23,543 bases of DNA, from assembly GCA_001414345.1 (NCBI GenBank), contig LLCB01000551.1:1-23543 (forward strand). Reading direction: 5' to 3'. The stretch comes from Hymenoscyphus infarciens (lineage: Eukaryota; Ascomycota; Leotiomycetes; Helotiales; Helotiaceae). A program made the position numbers and the translations under genes. Below are positions 1-9,370 of this stretch, piece by piece. The notes beneath the pieces were generated by a model that had not been told where the DNA came from, did not search any database, and worked only from the letters and a program-made list of their open reading frames with translations. Positions within the stretch are counted from its first letter, which is position 1. Every line of letters begins with the position of its first letter.

Positions 1-527
1 ATATCTAATAATATATTATTTATCTCTTATACTCTCTTTACTTATAAAACTAATATATAAACCCCTTATATATATAATTTACTATCTTCTATTATATTAA
101 AAACTTCTAAGAACTAGTTATAACTCTCCTCTTATATATTCGTTCTCTTTAAATAGAATATTCTCTTAATAGTATAAGCTATTATCTTAATAAGAAATAG
201 AAAGCTTAATTCTAAGCTTTTTAAATAAGCTAAATTAGTAGAATATAGGTAGGAATATAGAATATAAAAGAGGGGGAAAAGGGGTAGCTTTAGATAAGGT
301 AGCCTATACCTTAAAAGTATATAGTTTTTCTTCTCTATAGAGCTAAGCTACTTTAAATACTGTTAAAGGCTAGTTCTCCACATAACACCTACGTACTAAT
401 AAAGCTTAAAAGGTAACATAGTTATACTAACGTTAGATAAGTTATATAGCCCTTAGGAGGGCTAGTTATAACGTTATAACCTAGCCCTCCTAAGGCTCGG
501 GCTCGCTTCTTTTTGCATGCCTGTGGT
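1..527 (-). repeat. RIP-mutated inverted copy of the flanking repeat (left copy)
   Basis: This stretch is the reverse complement of 22741-23265 and runs off the left edge of the window. The shared sequence stops at the CTGTGGT near 521-527, where the GC-normal island begins; the right copy ends at the same motif next to 22741. Compared with the right copy, the differences are almost all C-to-T or G-to-A, as expected from RIP. It contains a 45-bp near-palindrome (451-495) and one arm (289-351) of the terminal inverted repeat seen in full on the right. No reading frame is recognisable. It is a transposon or subrepeat of unknown family. Confidence 0.85.
451..495. repeat. 45-bp near-perfect palindrome (left copy)
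   Basis: Two 22-23 bp arms starting CCTTAGGAGG meet at a central ATAACGTTAT. The arms match except for one extra G in the right arm. The same palindrome occurs at 22772-22816 in the inverted partner, so it is a conserved part of the repeat and not a chance hairpin. Its role is unknown; it could be a transposon-end or subterminal structure. Confidence 0.85.
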
Positions 528-639
528 GGTTCTAGCTCACCTTCACGAAGTTTCCCTTCCAACCACCTTATTTCAACATCTTGTAGTTTTTTCTATCCTC
601 AAACGTCACTCTACATTGAATTCACATCGAAGCTACACT

Positions 640-1136
640 CTAGGTGTGTCCTACAATGGTCTTCGGGACGTATAGCTCTTCCAAATATTTTACCTCCTCC
701 TCGCTCAACTCCAAACCCCGCAAATACTGCCATTATTCAACCCAACAATTGGAACACAAACCTTTCCTTTCAACCAAGCCAGAGCAACCTGACTCATCTT
801 CCATCCCTTCTTCTCAGCAAAGTCCTGAACCTGTCTGCGAATAGCAACATCAGCTTCCGTCGACTCGCCATCCATCACAGCAACCATTTGCGACCGTGCA
901 GTCTCAACACCCCGAGGCTTCGACGGAGACCAAGGGATTAATCCCACCCCAGTTTCATTACAAAACTTGTTCATCTCCCTTTCCTCCTCTCAATAGCAGA
1001 GATTATATCTATTCTGCATACTCACCATAGTCCCGACTAAGACTCGAAGACCGGAGGAACCAACTTGGACATAATCGACCTTGGTAGCATTAAGACTGCT
1101 TTGAAGCGAAGCTGGGACAGGTAGAGATGGAGGCAT
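640..1136 (-). pseudogene. Aldo/keto reductase relic with internal deletion
   Basis: The ATG at 1134-1136 opens an N-terminal exon containing YVQVGSSGLRV, the usual start of a fungal NADPH-dependent aldo/keto reductase of the potassium-channel beta-subunit-like group. After about 37 residues (VGTM, near 1026) the frame runs straight into SMQNRYNLCY, then a TGA stop (990-992) where the family has Arg, then EEEREMNKFCNETGVGLIPW. That motif normally lies about 200 residues into the protein. The segment with the catalytic Asp/Tyr/Lys/His is therefore missing, a loss of roughly 150 codons. The frame continues through MSQVALAWLKGK and PIVGLN, then needs a frameshift near 720 to read LELSEEEVKYLEELYVP to a TAG at 640-642. 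A GTGAGT at the deletion join resembles a donor, but in-frame reading across it fits the family better. It cannot encode an active enzyme. Family calls are from motif recognition. Confidence 0.85.
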
Positions 1137-2098
1137 ATCTTCTATCGGGGTAAGGAATATTGAGTACAGAAGTTGAAAATATATGCATTATCCGAATTCT
1201 GAATTGTAGAAAGAATCACAGTTTATATATTTGATAAAACATCTTATGAAGGGTATCGCTCAATTGAGCCATCGAAGACAATGCTCGTTCTCGAGGGTAT
1301 GTCCTAATTTGGATCACCCACTTCCAAGGATCACAGAACAATTACACGTGCATAGGATTCCGCTCTGCATCCAAAAGTATTTAAGCTTATCAATCGTCCT
1401 TTCAATGTCCCAAATAGGCGATACCCACGAGCCTCGTTAAACTCTGGTCTTTATTTCATAAACCCGGTAAATCTCACAAAACAAATTGTAGTAGTGTTTG
1501 ACTTGTTATGATAATTGAGGATTTAGGGTTTCAATGGTATAAGTCAAAACTGGCGAGACGGGTTGCTTGGGGAGAAAACGGCGCTGGTAGAATACGGCAG
1601 AAAAAGAGTGTTCACGAGAAGCGAAACAGCCATCTCTCCATCGTCAGGATAATCTGGTACCGGTACAGAGGGGCCAGCAAATTAATAGAATAGACAACAT
1701 ACCTTTCTAGTAGCTTTCATATGTAACCAATTGTAGTGGCTGTCTACGAGGACTTAGAAAAGTGGTCAAGCGAGGGAAGACCAAGAATCGGCCAACACCA
1801 CATCCCACCCAACCATACAAAATCGCTGTGAAGTTTCGAATTCAAGAAGAGACTTGAATACATAAAATGGCAAGGCGCTCCGATTTGAAGTGTTGCACTT
1901 GCCATCAAAGAGATCCTGCAAAGTCATGAAACCACTCGTACACTTGTACCCGTTCCCTTTTCTCGGTCAGGTGGATGATTTACAGTTTTCATCGCTTATC
2001 CACCTCACATCTCTCTCAATATCTCACCACTCCATCATTTCAATCTCTCATCTCCCCATCCCCCCCATATCCGCCAAACACCAATTCCAATTCCAAAG
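1137..2098. other. Intergenic, no gene seen
   Basis: This is GC-normal sequence between the reductase relic and the end of the P450 gene. The short open frames here have no recognisable motifs and look like chance. The part next to 2098 is C/T-rich on the plus strand and probably includes the P450 3' untranslated region. The part next to 1137 would have held the promoter of the former reductase gene. Confidence 0.6.
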
Positions 2099-4013
2099 TT
2101 AAACATCAACCCCAACATCTTCCTTATAATACCCTTCAGTCCTCCCTCTAGCCTCCTCCAAACACTCTTCCAACGTCCCTTCAATCCCTTCACCCATCCC
2201 TCCCTTTCCACCCATACCACTCATCCCATCCCTCGGAATAAGTTTAACCTTGAAATCCTTAGGAATAGCAACAAGTGCACTCTTAAAACGGTTATAATCC
2301 ACATAATCAGTATTCGGCGGGTTTGTTTCACTCGCTACTATTCTATATGAACAGATGATACGCAGGAGAGCGGTGTATAGTAATCGAGTGGCGATGATTT
2401 GTCCACTGCAAGCACGGGATCCGGCGCCGAAGGAGAAGTGTTGAATTCCTGCTGCTGGTTTTTCGGAGGAATCTGGGGTGGGGGATGAGAGCCAACGGTC
2501 GGGGTTGAATTGTGAGGCTGTTGGGCCGAAATGGTCGACATATGGGGGTTTGTTAGTCCGAGGTCGAGGCGAAGGAGGCAAAGGGGAATAAGGGGAAACA
2601 AACCATGATTAGCAGCCTGAGCATTAATCAAAACCATCGTCCCCCTAGGAATCACACTCCCCTCCCACTCAACATCACTCACAGTCTTCCTCGGCAAACT
2701 CATCGCAGAAACAGTATAAAACCGCAAAGCCTCCTTGACAATCGCTCCCAAATACTCACTCTTCTCCTCTTGAAAACTTCCTCGCCATGCTGCTTTCACA
2801 TCTCCCCCATAAATTTTTAAAATATCCTTATAAGCCCTTTCTTGGAATCCTTGACCAGAAGGGGTGGAGAGGGAACCGATGCAGGAGGTTAGTGTTCCGG
2901 GGATGGTTTCGAAGCCGCCGGATACGAGGGAGAGACAGATGGAGGATACTTCTACGTTGGAGAGTTTTGTGGTTAGGTCTTTGAGAATTGCCGAGGCGAT
3001 GCAGGGTTTATCTGTTCCTTTTGCTATCATTTCTCGAACTTGATTTAGGAGGGAGGTTAGGTAGGCGTCTCGGCGGTCGCGAAGGTCTTTGGAGCGGGCG
3101 TTCTTTTCGTTGTTAGGAACTGTGAAGGTTGTCAGAGCTTATTTTCGTCCTTATTCTCAAGACAGGTCGTAAAATTGAAATAAAAAGAAGAAGAGCCGGG
3201 TTGGAAGGGAGAGTGGAGACTTACAATATCTCAAGACTGGAATATAATCCTGAAAATTCTCACTCGCACTCCGCAACAAAGAAATCGCACTCCCCACCTC
3301 CAAAATCTCCCTCAACATACTATCATAAACACTATCCATCCTTATCCCGTAACAGAGCGTCAAAGTCGTATTCAAAGCATATCTCTGAATAAATTTCCTC
3401 ACTGAAATATCTCCCCCTCCGCCTCCATCCTTCGCGAGATCCCGCACTATGCAATAAGATTCCAAATCAAACATATCATAATAATCCCTTATCCTCGCCC
3501 TTCCCAGAGCAGCACCCGCTGCTTTCCGTTTATTCTTGCAGCTCTCATCCCAAGGCGAGGAACCAATGGTGAAACCTTGGGTGCTAGAGATTATTCCGTG
3601 GAATGTGTAAAGGGTCGGACGAGAGATGAGGGCGGATTGGGATTGGTGGCCTAGGAGCATTTTCTTTGCGTCGGCGAAGGAGTTTACTACTACTGCACGA
3701 GTGTTTCCTAGACGGATTTGGAAGACGGAGGTGTTGTATTTTCGCCACCATGATTCGCAGACTGTTGCGTGGTCGTCGCCCAAGGCGAGGAGATGGCCTG
3801 TAATGGGGAGGGCACCCGGGATTTCGGGGATGCCTTTTATGTAGGGGATGTCGGTTGAGGTTGTGAACTTGAGTTTGTTAGTTTCGGGTTTGGGTGGATG
3901 AGGGGGAAACTCACGTGGTGGATGAGATAGAAGATGAGAATGATACTAGCTGCCCCGAGAGCTACTTGATTATTGGTGATTGTAGGCCATGCTAGAAGTT
4001 GAAGGACTGCCAT
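2099..4013 (-). CDS. Cytochrome P450, CYP504-like (phenylacetate hydroxylase type), four exons
   Basis: Exons by sequence: 3915-4013, 3225-3867, 2604-3119 and 2099-2541. This predicts about 566 residues, normal for a fungal microsomal P450. Residues 17-33 are a hydrophobic membrane anchor, followed by a proline-rich hinge (IPEIPGALP). The I-helix SGGFET lies near 314-319, the K-helix EALR at 377-380, FNPDRW near 431-436, and the haem-binding FGAGSRACSG has its Cys near 464. Long stretches (WWRKYNTSVFQIRLGNT, FTIGSSPWDES, YALNTTLTLCYG) strongly recall CYP504, the family of Aspergillus PhacA/PhacB, which hydroxylate phenylacetate and 3-hydroxyphenylacetate on the way to homogentisate. Choosing between the two subfamilies is not possible here. 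Introns 1 (3868-3914) and 2 (3120-3224) are canonical with CTAAC-type branch sites. Intron 3 has donor GTTTGT at 2603 but ends in CAT at 2542, so the expected AG is missing. The gene may be recently damaged or may use a shifted acceptor. Confidence 0.88.
2542..2603 (-). other. P450 intron 3 with missing 3' AG
   Basis: The donor GTTTGT and a branch-like CTAAC are present. The protein frame (…NH-D-VDHFGPTASQF…) requires splicing right after CCCCCAT, where CCCCCAG is expected: one G-to-T change on the coding strand at 2542. The intron contains no AG at all. The next AG downstream is at 2518-2519; its use keeps frame but drops eight residues (DVDHFGPT) just before the FNPDRW motif. Retaining the intron shifts the frame and loses the haem motif. 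Confidence 0.75.
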
Positions 4014-5518
4014 GTTTACCGATATGAATGGGGTTGATCTTACTGTCCGTGACAGTTTAGAAGGCTCCTAAAATGGATGGAACATTTGGAGAAGGGAAAG
4101 CAAGGAGAAGTCTGGATAATGAGAACAAGATATAGATTACAGTATCTTGCGGAAACTGATAAGAAAGATAGAAGATATAAGTCACCCACTTACCAGGTTC
4201 TCCGCACGGTCAGATTGCCCAGAGTATATTGCTTCTGCGTAACCTAATCGTACGTTGATAGTTCTCATCCCGTGTTATCCCACTCTCAGGACGACCTAGG
4301 TATGAATACATGGAGACCGATCATATATCGGGTTATGGTAAGAGCACTTGCCACTCTAAACCGGTGTAATTTCTAGAGGAGGATAATGTATGGAATCTTC
4401 ATTCGTTTGAATCCTTGTAGCTTTCCTACAAGTATGTCTGTACCCGTATGTGAGATATGAAATTTGCGGGCTGGGGAATTGGAGAGCGAGAGGTGTCATT
4501 TGAGCCAACAAACTGGTCATTTCGATCGATTTGGATAAGAATAGAAATGAGTAGCTAGATATGTCTCGCTTGCCCGGATGCTGTAATATTTCCCACTGGA
4601 AGAAGCATGGCGGAGAGTGTTGATTGTTGGTAGACCTAGTTGCTGGCTGTCGGGTTCGAGCTGGCGGAGGGGGGAAAGACCAATTCGAAGTGACTTGAAG
4701 GGGCTCGACTGATGAAACGAGAAATTTGCTGCCGGCATCGCAACAGGTATCATCTCCATTCATGATCGTTCCTTCCCCGCCATACCAAACTCCTCTTTCG
4801 TCACGTGCCTCCACCCCACCAAGAAGTCCATTCCACCCTAACCCCAAACCGTCCTAGCCTCAATTCACATCCTTAAAACAAAATTTTGTGCGCAACACTT
4901 TTCTTTCCTCTCCATCAAAAAAGCAAGGAAGCCACGCCACGACCATCACCTCGAATTCCTTGACAGTGATGCGTTGCCAGCATTCGTTCGCGAGTGTGAG
5001 GCTCCCGAGATGGATTATTATCAACTCCTTAATAGGAAACTTGCCTCCCGTGGGTCTTCTTGATTGAGGGCGAGGGGAGGGAGGTGTCGAAAATGGGAGA
5101 CATACTACAGCAGCATACGTACCAGGCGATAGATTAGGGGACACGAGCGATGCGATGTCGAGACGCGGTGGCAGGCTGGAAGAGGAGGAGGCATGGACAT
5201 ATACTGGTGGGAGAGCATCAGGATGGAGGGCAAAATGCTGCTGAGTCCTGGGTTGGTGGTGCGCATCGCAATGGGAGTCAATCCTTGAGCTGCTGTGTTG
5301 TGCTGCTAGGTATGCTCAAGGGGGCCATCGTCGCGGATTCATGGTCAAACGTTATGAGCCATCGTGGCCAGTATCGATCATTCGCGACCATCCTCTCCAA
5401 GCCTCAAGATTTGATTAATTTGGCTGGACAGTCACGAAGCCTTCAGGCCAGTCACAAAAACCAGAAAGATCAAGCGTTTGTAAATATTTCATTAATTCAT
5501 TACCATATCATTTACCGT
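4014..5518. other. Intergenic, 1.5 kb, no gene seen
   Basis: This lies between the 5' end of the P450 gene and the 3' end of the next gene; both are on the minus strand. It should hold the P450 promoter (just right of 4013) and the terminator region of the 5519-7171 gene. A CACGTG hexamer occurs near 4802-4807. Open frames on both strands (for example 4860-5144 minus and 5150-5530 plus) lack motifs and codon regularity, and are treated as chance. Confidence 0.55.
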
Positions 5519-7171
5519 CTACCTATCTAAAAGATCATCATAAAAGCCATAAAAATTCGTGTTCCTTCTCACACCATCCCCATACGGTCGCCGCCCCTTC
5601 TGCGGGTGATGATCCATCTCATCGCCATACGAACTCGCCCAATTCCTCAGATCCTCTCGAGTGCGCTCAGCATCCGTTCTCATGGCATCGCTTTGGTATC
5701 GACTGTACCTCGCATCGTCCTCCTCGTCCGCGTCGACGATAACAATATGATGAGAGTTCTGTCGTCCCGGCACAGTCGCGGGTTTAATCACCGTCTTTCC
5801 TCCCGCTACATGGCGCAATCTTGGTCCCCGCGTCTTGCTCAGAATTGGACTTGGACTAGTGGGAGACTGAGGGTCCATGGAAGAAGTCTTCATGATCTTT
5901 AAGGGGGGAGTAGGTTTGATCTCATCTTTCGGCGGTGGTGTCGGCCTCTTCCCTTCGAGGCGTGCATCCGACGGAGACCCCTCCCGAGCTTGTTCGGGAG
6001 TCGCCCAACTATTCGGTCGAGTAAAATCTTCCTCGCATTGTCGGCAGAGACCCATGATTCCTTCGGGATATTTGTTGCATAGTCTGCAGAGGCGAGGTTC
6101 CGTGTCGGTGGTTGAGGTTAGTTTCTCGACGCTGCCAGGGGAGGGGGAGAAGTATTGCGGTGCCCTTGTGTTGCTCGTTGGGAGTGTGAGTGTGTTTGAC
6201 GTTGGTGGCTCATTTTCTTTTTCTTCGAGGTGGGAGTCGCCAGCGCAGTAGAAGGATGCGATGGAGTCGGAGGACTTCCTTTTACTTTTCCTTTTCGTTT
6301 TGCTTCCCCTCCGACTTCCCGTCTGACTCCCTCTCGCCGACCACGTCCCAGATGCAGACCCGGAACCCGACCCAGTTGTCAAGCTGAAGTTCCCATAATT
6401 AGGAATGTGATCTAGTGATCCAATAGCAGGACTCAACTTCCCCGTCACCTCCCGCCGCGTCTCATCAAATAAATCAGCGCTCGTCCTGATGTAATCCACA
6501 AATTTCTTCGACGTCGACTTTGATTTCTGATGTTTATGCTGCTGCTGGTCTGGTCTATTAAAGGCGGTCGGCCAGGGAGTTACCGGTGTCTCCATAGTTC
6601 TGCTTTTGTATTCATTGCGCGGTGAGAGGGGGATGGTGTTCGTATTTATTGGTCTTGGTGGTGGTTGTTGGGGTGTTGATCTTGGTATCGTCCTTGTTTG
6701 GGGAGCTTGATATCCGAGTCGATGCGCGTAGAAGGGGGAGGATGTTGCTGAAGAAAACTCTATCGAGGGCCGTGGTGGGGATGCTTGTCTTTTTCCATTT
6801 TGGCTGTTGATTTCCTTTCCCTTTCCTTTTTCCTGCTTTTGTGGGACATCGTAGAATCCACCTTTTCGTCTCAAATCAGGGGTGGGAACTGGATATGATA
6901 ATCCACCTTTCTCATCTCGGATTCGGATATCGGATTTCTTTACTGGTTTCCGGGGGATTTTGTGTTTGGTGGAAGAAGGTTCCGCATTTCGATCGTTGGG
7001 TTGTTGTGACTGTGATGTTGAGCGGACGGAAAAGAGGGGGAGGAATCTGTTGGGTTTTACCTTTTTCTTCTCTTCGTGCTTTCGCTCTGGTTGCGGTCTT
7101 GATTGAGCTGGTGCTGAGGTGGTCCTCCCACCACCGTGGGCTTCTTCATATGTCGTATGGTAAATTTCCAT
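5519..7171 (-). CDS. Hypothetical low-complexity protein with a CX2C-X10-CX2C site
   Basis: This is a single uninterrupted frame of 550 residues ending in TAG (5519-5521). The frame stays open upstream to an ATG at 7414. I start at the ATG at 7169-7171 (MEIYHTTYEE) because the extra 81 residues look like untranslated leader: Ser/Ile/His-rich with no structure. The protein is rich in Pro, Ser, Arg, Lys and Gln and looks largely disordered. Two features stand out. A Lys/Arg-rich patch (about residues 287-301, RRGSKTKRKSKRK) resembles a nuclear localisation signal. A four-cysteine site (Cys 362, 365, 376 and 379) sits in CRLCNKYPEGIMGLCRQC and probably binds zinc. A Gly/Ser tract lies just before the basic patch and an acidic VDADEEDD stretch is near the C-terminus. 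I do not recognise a family; fungal-specific proteins of this kind are common. A nuclear role is inference only. Confidence 0.75.
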   Translation of the reverse strand: MEIYHTTYEEAHGGGRTTSAPAQSRPQPERKHEEKKKVKPNRFLPLFSVRSTSQSQQPNDRNAEPSSTKHKIPRKPVKKSDIRIRDEKGGLSYPVPTPDLRRKGGFYDVPQKQEKGKGKEINSQNGKRQASPPRPSIEFSSATSSPFYAHRLGYQAPQTRTIPRSTPQQPPPRPINTNTIPLSPRNEYKSRTMETPVTPWPTAFNRPDQQQHKHQKSKSTSKKFVDYIRTSADLFDETRREVTGKLSPAIGSLDHIPNYGNFSLTTGSGSGSASGTWSARGSQTGSRRGSKTKRKSKRKSSDSIASFYCAGDSHLEEKENEPPTSNTLTLPTSNTRAPQYFSPSPGSVEKLTSTTDTEPRLCRLCNKYPEGIMGLCRQCEEDFTRPNSWATPEQAREGSPSDARLEGKRPTPPPKDEIKPTPPLKIMKTSSMDPQSPTSPSPILSKTRGPRLRHVAGGKTVIKPATVPGRQNSHHIVIVDADEEDDARYSRYQSDAMRTDAERTREDLRNWASSYGDEMDHHPQKGRRPYGDGVRRNTNFYGFYDDLLDR

Positions 7172-8160
7172 CTCTGGTTTGAAGTGCTTAGGTATTGGTT
7201 CTGATTTTCGTTCTTTTCTTTCGATGGAGATGTGTTTTATATCGTTTTGTATTTGTTTGCTGTGCTTTTGGCTCGTGAGTGTACATGGATTCTCGTTGGA
7301 GTTTATTGCGTATGATTCGTAAATCGTGAGTGTTGCGTGAAAAGAATGAATAATGTAAGAATGTATGAGTGAGATGAGTGGAGAGTGAGGAAGGGATATG
7401 AGTCTGTTCTTCAATAGCGAAAAGTTTTTTTTGTCGAAAGAGAAAGAAGCAAAGAAAGAGCTAGAAAGGATAAGATGAGTAGAGGTGAAAGACCCGCGTT
7501 GCTTTCTTTTTGCTTTGCTTGTTGGAAGTTATGTGTGCCAAATCAGGGTTTATGAGTGAGTTTTCTTTGTGGTGCGATTGAGTGATCTTTTTGTTCTGCG
7601 TCCGGGTCTATGTACGTGTATGAATGGATGAATGGATGAATGATTGAGAACAGGTATGTTTTACAGTGGACTTGTGACTAGAATATCCTCTTCTTTTTTC
7701 TCTTGTTCTTTCCTTTGACTCTTAACAATGGCCTTCTTCTATGACAAGAGGATTGTTACCTTTTGGCGCAGCAGCGAAAGAGTCAAATGTGGCCACACCA
7801 ACCCACCCTTTGTAGATTTTCAGATAGTCACCGGAGGTCTTTGAGCCCGTTCTTTTGCTCGTTGGTCATCACTCTCTTCATCCTCTTGTCCACATATCAA
7901 CCTGGCCACCTCGCCAAAAATAAACAATACTGATAATGAAACATGGCTGAGTTCTTTGTTCGCGAAATTTTTGCACATCACGAGATCAGGTTTGTTGGAG
8001 GTTCTTTTGGGCCACATTTGAGTGTTGGTGGGCATTTACGAGTGTGAGGAAGCCTTGTTTCAATGCGCCACTGGGGATTTCTGGGGAATGGAAATTGTGG
8101 CTTTGCGGAGTTCGCGCGGTGGTTGAGGTCAAGATGGTGGTTGCTCTGCGAGACGCAGAG
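7172..8160. other. Probable 5' leader and promoter of the 5519-7171 gene
   Basis: 7172-7414 is an open extension of the downstream frame, probably 5' untranslated sequence. Farther right are pyrimidine-rich and purine-rich runs, a short GAATGGAT tandem (about 7622-7645), and a 12-bp inverted repeat (TCAAATGTGGCC at 7783-7794 and its complement at 8010-8021). No gene could be supported on either strand. Confidence 0.5.
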
Positions 8161-9193
8161 CAGGTCAGCCGGGTGCTGACTGGGGCGGTTGTTTCAACTT
8201 GGGTTGGTAGGCGAGGTGGGGTTGGCTGGGTTGGTATGTTGGTTGGTGAGGGCGGTTACCAAACAAAATGACTTGAACAGTTTTCAAATGATTTTTCGTT
8301 CTTCTCCCAGTGTGCCAGGAAATGGGGAGCTGAGCCAAAGATCGTACCTGCGTTTGTTGTTCGGTAAGGTAAGCCTCAACTTGAACCTCGTGATAGTACC
8401 TATATCGCCTAGGAAGTCTATTATTTCTGTTCATAGCCACTTTACATACTACGAGCCACCATCCATCTAATTGGAAACTACACACTGTATTTCTAAACCG
8501 CTAGTACACGATCATATTATTACAACCTCTGACCTATTGAAGTCCTGAGGAGGCTACCTTTTAGAGTTCTCGCGAATAGCTAGACGTTTTATTATACTAA
8601 AAGGTTACTTGAATAGCTTATTATTCATACTGATAAAAACATAGGTATATTACTCTGATTGTTAGCGCAAATCGAAGCGATTAATGGTTTACGCCTCTCT
8701 TACTACAGCTGTGGAGACGTGGAATAGTGTCTGACGTGTATTTCCGCCAGGCACATCATGGAAATATTAGAAACTCCCTAATAGGGTTGCTTCTGGTCTT
8801 CCAATGGCTTGCGAGTATTATATCACCGTCACCAGCTTCGTTCGAACCTAGAGCCTTGCTACCTTTCTCCTGTTCTCATCCATTTTCTACATTACTCTAT
8901 CTATTTACAGTCTAATTCTTTGCTCGCACACAAACATATCAAGATTTGTGTAAACTATTACGCTCATCGATCTTCGTTATGCCTCTACGTATAGCTCTAG
9001 GCGCGGCTGTAAAAATTCCGCCATCTGAGACACTTGGATATTCAATATGCGATTCGATTCATCGTGTGTACAGCCACCTCCGAAGTTGAAGTATATAGCA
9101 GAAACGCACGATTTTGTAGTAAGATGCTTTCCGTTTTCAATGCTTCGGTTTCTCGCAGCCTTGCTGGTACTTCAGAGTAATAACTACTACTAG
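8161..9193. other. Intergenic margin of the gene island, no gene seen
   Basis: GC content is intermediate. A G/T-rich stretch at about 8198-8262 contains many GG and GGG runs. The remainder shows no motif-bearing frame, and short frames at 8727-8994 look random. CpA and TpG are still common here, so RIP has not acted strongly. The composition falls sharply after about 9370. Confidence 0.5.
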
Positions 9194-9370
9194 CGAAATG
9201 TAAGAATAGAACTCTCGAAAGAAATACTTCTCAACGAGAATAAATGGGAAGTAATCCTAAGAAAGAAACGTAAAGAACATGTTCTCGTAGAACAAAAGTT
9301 ATATAACCTAAGAGATAAGAAGAGAGGTAATAAAGATCGAGAAAGAGAAGGCTCGGCAAACTCTACGTAA
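9194..9370 (+). pseudogene. Possible C-terminal fragment of a transposon protein
   Basis: An open frame of 58 codons runs to a TAA at 9368-9370. It has no start and is rich in Lys, Arg and Glu (for example WEVILRKKRKEHVLVEQK), like the charged tails of fungal DDE transposases. It sits exactly where base composition turns from normal to RIP-like. I cannot name the family and it may be chance. Confidence 0.3.

Noticed and set aside
513..941. Plus-strand open frame of 142 codons
   Set aside because: It is antisense to the aldo/keto reductase relic, whose family motifs are clear on the minus strand.
2338..3030. Continuous minus-strand frame through P450 intron 3
   Set aside because: After the NHG at the intron donor it reads the intron and then the wrong frame of exon 4; the haem motif is found only after splicing.
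4356..5530. Several 80-160 codon open frames upstream of the P450
   Set aside because: No motif, overlapping on both strands, no coherent start or splice pattern.
5606..7182. Plus-strand open frames of 60-124 codons
   Set aside because: They are shadows of the long minus-strand gene at 5519-7171.
8044..8485. Overlapping frames on both strands (75-106 codons)
   Set aside because: Composition follows the local G/T-rich repeat-like stretch; no recognisable domain.
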